From: Caldilineae bacterium
GTDB lineage: Bacteria > Chloroflexota > Anaerolineae > JAAEKA01
Assembly (NCBI GenBank): GCA_020634555.1
Contig: JACKBK010000013.1
Coordinates: forward strand, 26,139 to 90,138
Direction of reading: 5' to 3'
DNA: 64,000 bases
In this document: piece by piece, positions 18,226 through 25,254 of the stretch
Layout of the letters: every line of letters begins with the position of its first letter
How positions within the stretch are numbered: the first letter of the stretch is position 1
The notes under the pieces: model-generated
The model's input: the letters and a program-made list of their open reading frames with translations, nothing else
What the model was told of the DNA's origin: nothing
The model's database searches: none
Made by a program: the position numbers and the translations under genes

Positions 18226-18930
18226 TTGCAACTCAATCCGCCAGATAGCGCCTCGACCAATCGCTATTCCTCCAGGTTCGTCATTATCGTGGCGATCTTC
18301 ATTACCTGCCTGCTCACGGCTAATATCACAGCCGTCAAGCTAGTCGAGGTTTTTGGCCTCGTGCTGCCAGCCGCGGTTATCATCTTTCCAATCAGCTACA
18401 TCTTCGGCGACATACTGACCGAGGTCTATGGGTACCGTCAGGCTCGCCGCGTGATTTGGCTGGGTTTTTTCTGCAACTTGATCGCCGTGGTAGCTATTTG
18501 GGTGGCGGGGCTTCTACCTCCGGCCGGGTTTTGGGATGGCCAGGCCGCGTATGATCGCATCCTGGGCTACACCCCACGGATACTTGTCGCCTCCTTTTTG
18601 GCCTACCTGGTTGGCGAGTTCGCCAATTCGTTTGTCCTGGCCAAGCTGAAGATCGCTACCGAGGGTCGCTGGCTGTGGACACGCACTATCAGCTCCACCC
18701 TGATTGGAGAGGGCCTGGATTCACTGGTGTTCATCACACTGGCCTTTGCTGGCACAATTCCCCTCGCAGCCCTGGGCGCCACAATAGTTACCCAGTGGTT
18801 GTTCAAATCTGTTTACGAAGTTCTGGCCACACCTCTCACCTATTGGGCAGTCAATGCATTGAAGAAGCGAGAGGGACTGGATGTCTACGATTACGATACT
18901 CGCTTCAATCCGCTTCTTATCGGAGATTGA
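18226..18930 (+). CDS. VUT family (YhhQ-like) queuosine-precursor transporter
   Basis: Multi-spanning membrane protein of about 234 residues. Family features: TANITAVKLVEVFGLVLPAAVIIFPISYIFGDILTEVYGYRQARRVIW near the N-terminus and GEFANSFVLAKLKI...TRTISSTLIGEGLDSLVFI in the middle. YhhQ-type members import queuine precursors (preQ0/preQ1) for tRNA modification. I choose TTG at 18226 because GGAGG (18215-18219) lies 6 bases before it; a GTG at 18196 in the same frame lacks such a site. No preQ1 riboswitch was recognised upstream. Confidence 0.85.
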   Translation: MQLNPPDSASTNRYSSRFVIIVAIFITCLLTANITAVKLVEVFGLVLPAAVIIFPISYIFGDILTEVYGYRQARRVIWLGFFCNLIAVVAIWVAGLLPPAGFWDGQAAYDRILGYTPRILVASFLAYLVGEFANSFVLAKLKIATEGRWLWTRTISSTLIGEGLDSLVFITLAFAGTIPLAALGATIVTQWLFKSVYEVLATPLTYWAVNALKKREGLDVYDYDTRFNPLLIGD

Positions 18931-19010
18931 CCGTGCATCAGCGGCTGTTGTCTCCTGTTTCCGACGCAATTGCCCTGCCCTGATTTACTGCCGGCCCTCG
19001 GGCGCTAAGA

Positions 19011-19135
19011 AGCTGTTTGAATAGACTTCGGAAGTCGCCGATTTCCTGCAACGACCGGCCTGCTACCGCTGAAATATCTTCCGTTTGGCAACCCGGCGAC
19101 TTCCGAAGTCTGCGTGGACGACTTTTCAAACAGTC
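19011..19135. repeat. palindromic GAAGTCGCCG element
   Basis: Outer arms CTGTTTGAA (19013-19021) and TTCAAACAG (19125-19133) enclose perfect 18-bp inner arms AGACTTCGGAAGTCGCCG (19023-19040) and its complement (19094-19111). The right end overlaps the 3' end of the minus-strand gene, whose TGA stop is read from the repeat. Another full inner palindrome is at 55623-55668; one-ended relatives are at 10082 and 52204. Confidence 0.75.
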
Positions 19136-20616
19136 TCCAAGGGCCCGCTCTCCAGAGTCTCGCCAGGTTCAACCACAAAATACCCCATTGCCAGGAACGC
19201 CAGGATGTAGCCCAGGTAGTTCTCGTTGAGGAAGCGGGAGACGAACAGGAAGGCCAGCAGCAGCAGCGCATAGTGCCAGCTTGCCGCGCCGATGGTGTTG
19301 CCGCGGATTTGGCGCCAGCCTAACCAGATCAGCAGCGGCAGCGCGACGACCAGCTCCGGTATCCAGAAGGGCCAGTAGTCGAAGCGGCTGGCCAGCCCGC
19401 CGAAAGCCAGCACGAAGTTGCTTGCGCCCCAGCCCCAGATCTGGTAGTGCGTCTCAGCCGTGCCTGCCGCCCAGCGCCACACGTCGTCCCAAAAGGCGTT
19501 GGAGTCCCAGGCCAAATAGGGCACTACCAGCACGGCGAAGACGGCCAGCGCCGGCCAGCCGCGCTTCAACATGGCCGGGAACGAGCGGAGGATGCCACGC
19601 CATGAACCAAGCTGGTCGCGCACCAGTAGCAGTGCAAAGAACGGGGCGAGGAACCAGGCGGTTGGCTTGCTGGCGCAGGCGAGGCCAAAGGCAGCGGCAG
19701 CGAGCAGAATTGGTGAATTGTGAATTGTGACCTGTGATTTGATGTTGCTGGCTGAGAACAGACCGGAGCGGGCCAGGAGCCAGAAGGCAAGGACGATCCA
19801 GGCCCAGACGAAGAGGTCGTTCTGGCCGAAGATCAGGTCGAGACCCATGATCGGATTCAGCCCCAAGAGCATCAGCAGGCCGAGCCGCCAGCGCGGCCGG
19901 TCGCCGGGCACAAGGCGCGTCGCCAGAATCAACCCCAGCACGAAGAGGATCAGGTAGACGAAGCGCTGGTCATACCAGCCCAGCAGCGCGTCGCTGGCGA
20001 TCTTGACCGGCGCGGAAGCGACGAAGGTCCACGGCAGGTATGGATAGTGGTCCAGCGCGGTGCGGAACTCTTCCAGTCCCCAGTTTGCCATGGGCGTGTT
20101 GCGGTAATCCTCGCTGTACGGATTCTGGCCGCTGAGGAAGTAGTCGATGGTCGCCTCGGTCTGGATCACACCGCCGTCATGGCTGTAGCTCTGCGGCAAG
20201 TTCTCGTGGCGCAGCAGTGCCAGCTTGACCGTCGGCAACAGCACAGTGAATGTGATGATCGCCCACACCAACCCTGCCTTGGCCACGCCAGTCCAGCGCG
20301 TGCCATTTCCTGTCGCACTCGCTTCCGGCTCCCCGGTCCCCAACAAATCCACAATCAGGTAGACGATCAGCGCTCCGAGCGTCAGCGCCGCCAGCAGCAG
20401 CGCGATGGGATCGCCAAACCACGGCCCGAAGGCAGCTTCAGCCCGGTCGCTGAGCAGCCGGCCCAGCAGCGAATGTGTGGTGACGTTCTGGAAGTGCTCG
20501 AAGAGTGTGGCTTCGGCAAATGCGTTGATTCGCAGGCGGGCGATGACCAACACAGCCAGCAACAGCGCATCCCAGCCGGGACGATGAGCAGGGGAGGAAC
20601 GTCGTTCGGGTTGCAT
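19126..20616 (-). CDS. polytopic membrane protein, GT87/DUF2029-like glycosyltransferase
   Basis: 496 residues with about ten hydrophobic segments. A large loop after the third segment (LPQSYSHDGGVIQTEATIDYFLSGQNPYSEDY) resembles the first periplasmic loop of GT-C glycosyltransferases that use polyprenyl-phosphate sugars; the later GQNDLFVWAWI is typical of GT87-like proteins. It should act at the outer face of the cytoplasmic membrane. Residues about 293-302 (NIKSQVTIHN) are encoded by a 7-base tandem array, probably an in-frame insertion in a loop. The last residues and stop codon come from a dispersed repeat. The start is about 165 bases from the divergent kinase gene. Confidence 0.65.
   Translation of the reverse strand: MQPERRSSPAHRPGWDALLLAVLVIARLRINAFAEATLFEHFQNVTTHSLLGRLLSDRAEAAFGPWFGDPIALLLAALTLGALIVYLIVDLLGTGEPEASATGNGTRWTGVAKAGLVWAIITFTVLLPTVKLALLRHENLPQSYSHDGGVIQTEATIDYFLSGQNPYSEDYRNTPMANWGLEEFRTALDHYPYLPWTFVASAPVKIASDALLGWYDQRFVYLILFVLGLILATRLVPGDRPRWRLGLLMLLGLNPIMGLDLIFGQNDLFVWAWIVLAFWLLARSGLFSASNIKSQVTIHNSPILLAAAAFGLACASKPTAWFLAPFFALLLVRDQLGSWRGILRSFPAMLKRGWPALAVFAVLVVPYLAWDSNAFWDDVWRWAAGTAETHYQIWGWGASNFVLAFGGLASRFDYWPFWIPELVVALPLLIWLGWRQIRGNTIGAASWHYALLLLAFLFVSRFLNENYLGYILAFLAMGYFVVEPGETLESGPLETV
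19713..19740. repeat. heptad tandem array inside a coding region
   Basis: Four consecutive 7-base units of the form GTGAATT (two exact, then GTGACCT and GTGATTT), read in frame by the minus-strand membrane protein. Confidence 0.65.
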
Positions 20617-20652
20617 GGCGGCATGATACCACAGATGGGGAGTGTTACCAAC

Positions 20653-20705
20653 GTGAAACGTGAGGCGTGAAACGTGAGACTCACAAACTTCGTGTCACGT
20701 TTCAT
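20653..20705. repeat. heptad tandem array with inverted partner
   Basis: GTGAAAC, GTGAGGC, GTGAAAC and GTGAGAC lie head to tail from 20653 to 20680, followed by complementary sequence ending TCACGTTTCA. The array lies between the divergent GT87-like and PfkB genes. Confidence 0.65.
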
Positions 20706-20747
20706 CGCAGGGTTGGCCCATTCATTGCCAACACCGCCAAGGTTGCT

Positions 20748-20776
20748 TTGACCGCCTCCCATCGCTGTGCTAGAAT
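20748..20776 (+). promoter_or_regulatory. strong promoter of the PfkB-parA-parB group, leaderless
   Basis: TTGACC (20748-20753), exactly 17 bases, then TAGAAT (20771-20776) with an extended TGC. The kinase ATG at 20783 begins 6 bases after the -10, so the mRNA probably starts at or next to the start codon. Confidence 0.7.
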
Positions 20777-20782
20777 GGCGCC

Positions 20783-21622
20783 ATGGATTTCCTGACTGTT
20801 GGCAATCTGACCAAGGATCTGGTTGCGGGCGGGTACACCGTAGGCGGCGCCGTTACCTACGCCTCGGTGACCGCGCTGCGCCAGGGCTGGCGCCCTGGTG
20901 TTCTCTCGCGCATCGGACCCGACGTGGCGATGCCGGCGGTGTTTCAGGAGTTTGATCTCATCTCATTGCCTGCCAGCCAAACCCTGACCTTTGAAAATAT
21001 CTACACCGACGAGGGCCGCCAACAGGTGATTCACGCTGCCGCGGAGCCGATCACCGTCGCCGATGTCCCTGCCGATCTGATCCAGCACAATCCACCCATC
21101 GTGCTGCTGGGGCCGGTGGCCAACGAGGTGGCGCGCGACATCGCCGAACTGTTTCCGCGGTCGTTGCTGGGCGTGGTTCCCCAGGGCTGGATGCGCCGGT
21201 GGGATGCTGACGGACGCGTCTCCCACATTCCACTGGAGTGCACGGATCCCTATCTCGCGCATGCAGACGTCCTGGTGGTCAGCACAGAGGATGTAGGCAA
21301 CAATCTCGATCTGGTGCGCTGCTTCAGCGAGCAGGTCGAACTGACCGTGTTGACGCGTGAAAGCCATGGATGCGACATCTATCATCGCGGCCATGTGACT
21401 CACGTGCCGGCCCGCCGCGTGCGCGAGGTTGACCCGACCGGCGCCGGCGACACGTTTGCAGCCGCGTTCCTGATCCGCTACTACGAACTTGGCGATCCGA
21501 TCCAGGCTGCCCGCTACGCCAACGTTGCTGCCTCGTACTGCATCGAAGGTATCAGCTTCAGCACCATCCCGTCCCGCCCGCAGGTCAAGGCATACCTGGC
21601 CGAGCACGGCCTTTCCGGGTAG
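20783..21622 (+). CDS. PfkB/ribokinase family sugar or nucleoside kinase
   Basis: 279 residues. The C-terminal signature DPTGAGDTFAAAF (217-229) contains the catalytic base D223 and the anion hole GAGD. The N-terminal glycine region (GGAVTYASVTALRQGW) matches the substrate lid and core of the family. It phosphorylates a hydroxyl group of a sugar, nucleoside or related alcohol with ATP; the substrate cannot be deduced. The sequence is shorter than typical ribokinases and lacks an obvious extended lid. It is followed immediately by parA and probably co-transcribed from the leaderless promoter at 20748. Confidence 0.85.
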   Translation: MDFLTVGNLTKDLVAGGYTVGGAVTYASVTALRQGWRPGVLSRIGPDVAMPAVFQEFDLISLPASQTLTFENIYTDEGRQQVIHAAAEPITVADVPADLIQHNPPIVLLGPVANEVARDIAELFPRSLLGVVPQGWMRRWDADGRVSHIPLECTDPYLAHADVLVVSTEDVGNNLDLVRCFSEQVELTVLTRESHGCDIYHRGHVTHVPARRVREVDPTGAGDTFAAAFLIRYYELGDPIQAARYANVAASYCIEGISFSTIPSRPQVKAYLAEHGLSG

Positions 21623-21636
21623 TGTCCGATCAAAAC

Positions 21637-22425
21637 ATGACTTACGTCTACGCACTTGTCAATCAAAAAGGGGGCGTCGGCAAAACCACCACCGCGGTGA
21701 ATCTGGCCGCGTATCTGGCCGCGGCCGGCCACCGGGTTCTGCTGGTCGATTGTGATCCACAGGCCAACGCCACCAGCAGCCTGGGAGTTGTGGCCGATGA
21801 GGTCGAGTACTCGCTTTATGACTCCCTGATCAACCGCGTGCCGCTGGACCGGGTGATCACCCTGAGCAACCTGCTGCGGCTGGATCTGATCGCATCGGCG
21901 CCCAGGCTGGCCGGTGCGGACGTGGAGATGGTCAGCATGTTGACGCGCGAGCGGCTGTTGCAGCGGGCGCTGGAGCCGGTGCTGGACCGCTACGACCACG
22001 TGATCCTGGACTGCCCGCCCAGCCTCAGCCTTCTCACCGTCAACGCGCTGACCAGCGCCCGCAGCGGTGTCATCATCCCGATCCAGTGCGAGTATCTGCC
22101 GTTGGAGGGGCTGGGCCGGCTGACGCATACGATCAGCCTGGTGCGCGAGCATTTGAACCCGGACCTGCGCATCTTCGGCATCGTCATGACCATGTTCGAC
22201 ACACGCACCAATCTGGCCCACGATGTGGTGGCTGAAGTGCGCCAGCACTTCCCCAACGAGATCTTCGACAGCATTATCCCGCGCAACGTTCGCCTCAGTG
22301 AAGCTCCCAGCTATGGCCAGCCGGTCTCCGTCTACGCACCCGGTTCACCCGGCGCGCTGGCCTACCAATCGCTGGCCAACGAGGTTTTGGCGCGCGAAGC
22401 GCGGTTCAACGGAACAGCGAGGTGA
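21637..22425 (+). CDS. parA: chromosome-partitioning ATPase ParA/Soj
   Basis: 262 residues from MTYVYALVNQKGGVGKTTTA, which carries the deviant Walker A motif with the signature Lys11 and Lys16; Walker A' is LLVDCDPQANAT and Walker B is VILDCPPSLSLL. It binds DNA as an ATP dimer and works with ParB in chromosome segregation. An in-frame GTG at 21622 overlaps the kinase stop and is an alternative start; neither has a strong ribosome site. parB begins 4 bases after the stop, so the two are one operon. Confidence 0.93.
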   Translation: MTYVYALVNQKGGVGKTTTAVNLAAYLAAAGHRVLLVDCDPQANATSSLGVVADEVEYSLYDSLINRVPLDRVITLSNLLRLDLIASAPRLAGADVEMVSMLTRERLLQRALEPVLDRYDHVILDCPPSLSLLTVNALTSARSGVIIPIQCEYLPLEGLGRLTHTISLVREHLNPDLRIFGIVMTMFDTRTNLAHDVVAEVRQHFPNEIFDSIIPRNVRLSEAPSYGQPVSVYAPGSPGALAYQSLANEVLAREARFNGTAR

Positions 22426-22429
22426 GTCC

Positions 22430-23320
22430 ATGACGACACGACGAGGTCTTGGCAAGGGGCTGGGTGCTCTGATTCCGCCCGGCGACGGCGAAACCAGTCG
22501 CCCGCCGGCCGGCGTGGCCGAGGTGCCGGTGGGGGACATCGCTCCCAATCCGCGCCAGCCGCGCGACGCCATGGAACTGCCCGCGCTGGAGGAATTGGCC
22601 GAGTCGATCCGCACCCACGGGCTGATCCAGCCGCTGGTGCTGACGATAGCGCCGGCCGGCAGCGCAACGCGCTATTATCTGGTGGCCGGCGAGCGCCGCT
22701 GGCGTGCTTCGCGCATGGCCGGGCTGGCCAGCGTGCCGGCGATTGTTAAGGATGTTTCGCCGCAGGGAATGTTGGAGCTGGCACTGGTCGAAAACGTGCA
22801 GCGCGCCGACCTCAACCCGCTGGAAGAGGCGGCTGCCTATTATTCGCTGGTTGAGGAGTTTGGTCTGACGCAGGAAGTGGTGGCAGCGCGGGTCGGCAAG
22901 AGTCGCGTCGCGGTCGCCAACTCTTTGCGCCTGCTGCGTCTGCCGGACGCAGCCAAAGAAGCGGTGGTCGTTGGGCAGATCAGGGAAGGGCACGCGCGCG
23001 CGCTGCTGGGTCTGGCCGATGACGCGTTGATCGAGAAGGCGCTGGCAATCGTCATCGACAACGAGATGACGGTGCGCCAGACCGAGGAACTGGTGCGGCG
23101 CATGCAGCAGGCCGCCAGCGAGCCGGCTGTCGATGATGCGACCGGCGACGAAGAGGATAGCCCTGAGACCAGGGAACTTGAGTCGCGCCTGCGTGACGCG
23201 CTGGGCACCAAGGTCAACCTTTTCCGCAGCCGCCGCGGCGGCCGGATTGTGATCCACTTCTACTCGGAGGAGGAACTGGGTTCGATCTACGATATGCTGG
23301 TTGGGCCGAGCGATCTCTAA
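22430..23320 (+). CDS. parB: chromosome-partitioning protein ParB/Spo0J
   Basis: 296 residues from MTTRRGLGKGLGALIP, the usual ParB N-terminus. The ParB/Srx CTPase fold is seen in VPVGDIAPNPRQPR, GLIQPLVL and GERRWRAS, followed by the KorB-like helix-turn-helix (FGLTQEVVAARVGKSRVAVANSLRLLRLP) and a C-terminal dimerisation region (RELESRLRDALGTKVNLFRSRRGGRI). It clamps DNA at parS and stimulates ParA. No full parS palindrome was found in this window. Confidence 0.93.
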   Translation: MTTRRGLGKGLGALIPPGDGETSRPPAGVAEVPVGDIAPNPRQPRDAMELPALEELAESIRTHGLIQPLVLTIAPAGSATRYYLVAGERRWRASRMAGLASVPAIVKDVSPQGMLELALVENVQRADLNPLEEAAAYYSLVEEFGLTQEVVAARVGKSRVAVANSLRLLRLPDAAKEAVVVGQIREGHARALLGLADDALIEKALAIVIDNEMTVRQTEELVRRMQQAASEPAVDDATGDEEDSPETRELESRLRDALGTKVNLFRSRRGGRIVIHFYSEEELGSIYDMLVGPSDL

Positions 23321-23334
23321 CGCTCTAAAACGCC

Positions 23335-25254
23335 ATGAGACAGCACTGGCGAATCCACATTCCCTATCTGATTCTGCTGCTGATTGGCACCGGGTTTCTG
23401 TTGGCCCAATCGCTGTTGCAGCAGCGGGCGTTGGGCACCGGCTACGATCTGGGCATCTACGACCAGACCGTCTGGAACCTGTCCCATGGCCGCATCTGGG
23501 AAACCACCCTGGTCTACGAGACGGGCGGCTTTTACGACCACTTCGAGCCGATCCTGGTACTCCTCACGCCGCTCTACTGGCTATGGTCCGACGTGCGGGT
23601 GCTGCTCATCGTGCAGGCCGTTGCCCTGGGGCTTGGCTCGCTGCCGATCTATCTCTTCGCATACGTCCGGCTGATGCGGTTGCGCCCCAGCAACGTCTGG
23701 CTGGCCCTGGCGATTGCCGGTATCTACCTCCTCTTTCCGGCGTTGCAGCACGCAAACCTCAACGACTTCCACGAGATCTCGCTGCTCCCACCGCTGCTGG
23801 GGTTCACCCTCTATGGCCTGCTGCGCGGCAAACGCCGGGTCATGTTCACCTTTCTGGCGCTGAGCCTGTTGGTCAAAGAAGATGTGGCTGTCACCGCGCT
23901 GGCCATCAGCGCGTATATCATCCTGCTGCGGCCCAACGGCTTCCGGCGCCGCGATGGCGTCGTATTGGCAGGCGTGATGCTGGCCTGGACCTGGCTGGTG
24001 CTCAACGTATTTTACCCGGGCCTGACGCGCGGCATGGCCTACCCGTTTGTCGACCGGCGCTATTCCTGGCTGGCGACGACAACCGAGGGCGCCTTGAAGG
24101 TGCTGTTGACCCGTCCCTGGGTGATCTTGCCGCCCCTTGCTGAGCCGCCCAAGCTGCTGTTTCTGCTGCGGCTCTTCGGTCCGTTGTTGTTCCTGCCGCT
24201 GCTGGGCTGGCCGGTGATCGGTCTCGCGCTGCCGATACTCGTCTACCTGATGTTGAGCAGCTACCAGCCGCAGTGGTCGGTGCAGTCCTACTACAACCCG
24301 CCGCTGCTGCCGTTCCTTTTTTTTGCGCTGGTGGTCGCGATCGACTACATCCAGCGACTGGCTAAGGGCAACCTCAAGTGGGCGCGCCGGCTGGCTGCCA
24401 CCGTCGTCGCGTTGACGGCCGTTGCCACCGCCGCGACCTACTATGTCGATGCGCCCGGCCCCGGCAGCCGCGCTTTCGACGCCAACCGGTTCCGCGTCAG
24501 TGCAAAGGCTGAAGCCGCCTACGAGCTGATGGACCAGATACCGGCCGACAGCAGCGTCAGCACCATCTGGCCGCTGATCTCCCACCTTTCACATAGACAA
24601 CAGATCTACACCGTACTGGCTCGCCCAACAGAGCCGCCGGCCTATCGTCTGGTCGAGGAGATGCCCGGTTCCGAGGGCGCGCCGATCTATCCCTTTGCCG
24701 CGCCCGATGGGTCTCCTACGGTGTACAACGAGTACGGGGTAGTGGCGGCAGCCGATGCCTACCGGCTGGAGAAACTCCAGCGCAGCGTGCCCATGGAGCC
24801 GCTCCCACAGCCCGATCCGCAGCCGGTTCCTCTTAGCCTGGACGGCTACGCCTGGCTGGACAGCGCGGATACCGCCCAGCCGCCGGCGCTTGCTGCCGGT
24901 CAATCCACGCGCTTGATGCTGGCCTGGCGGCGCACCGGCACGCTGGATCGGCGCTACGTCGTGTTTATTCACGTGCTCGATCCGGTGCGCCAGCAGGCGG
25001 ATGGCGCACCGGCTATCGTCACCCAGAGCGACCACGAGCCGGGTGGAGGACTCTACCCGACCACATTCTGGGAGTCGTGGACATATCCTGGCGTTGTTTT
25101 GGACCAACAACAGATCGAGATTCCGCCCGATTCGCCTCCTGGAATGTATGCGGTTTGGGCCGGCGCTTACGACAAGGAGACCGGCGAGCGCATTGAGCTG
25201 GGTGGCCCAGGTGAGACGCTGGTGCATGTCGGCGATCTGGAGATCACGCCGTGA
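23335..25254 (+). CDS. DUF2079 polytopic membrane protein with C-terminal beta-sandwich module
   Basis: 639 residues. The first ~380 form a polytopic GT-C-like core with the DUF2079 signature LGTGYDLGIYDQTVWNLSHG (D38, D43), FYDHFEPIL and HANLNDFHEISLLPPLLGF. A soluble region follows, and the last ~140 residues form a beta-rich module (LMLAWRRTGTLDRRYVVFIHVLD ... PPGMYAVWAGAYDKETGERIELGG) that is similar to modules in most neighbouring proteins. Probable function: membrane glycosyltransfer with a lipid-linked donor; unproven. It begins 14 bases after parB and its stop overlaps the next start (GTGA). Confidence 0.75.
   Translation: MRQHWRIHIPYLILLLIGTGFLLAQSLLQQRALGTGYDLGIYDQTVWNLSHGRIWETTLVYETGGFYDHFEPILVLLTPLYWLWSDVRVLLIVQAVALGLGSLPIYLFAYVRLMRLRPSNVWLALAIAGIYLLFPALQHANLNDFHEISLLPPLLGFTLYGLLRGKRRVMFTFLALSLLVKEDVAVTALAISAYIILLRPNGFRRRDGVVLAGVMLAWTWLVLNVFYPGLTRGMAYPFVDRRYSWLATTTEGALKVLLTRPWVILPPLAEPPKLLFLLRLFGPLLFLPLLGWPVIGLALPILVYLMLSSYQPQWSVQSYYNPPLLPFLFFALVVAIDYIQRLAKGNLKWARRLAATVVALTAVATAATYYVDAPGPGSRAFDANRFRVSAKAEAAYELMDQIPADSSVSTIWPLISHLSHRQQIYTVLARPTEPPAYRLVEEMPGSEGAPIYPFAAPDGSPTVYNEYGVVAAADAYRLEKLQRSVPMEPLPQPDPQPVPLSLDGYAWLDSADTAQPPALAAGQSTRLMLAWRRTGTLDRRYVVFIHVLDPVRQQADGAPAIVTQSDHEPGGGLYPTTFWESWTYPGVVLDQQQIEIPPDSPPGMYAVWAGAYDKETGERIELGGPGETLVHVGDLEITP

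Noticed and set aside
20653..20705. Possible parS site near parAB
   Set aside because: The units contain GTGAAAC, equal to a parS half-site, but a full TGTTTCACGTGAAACA-like palindrome is absent; the phased heptad design explains the sequence better.
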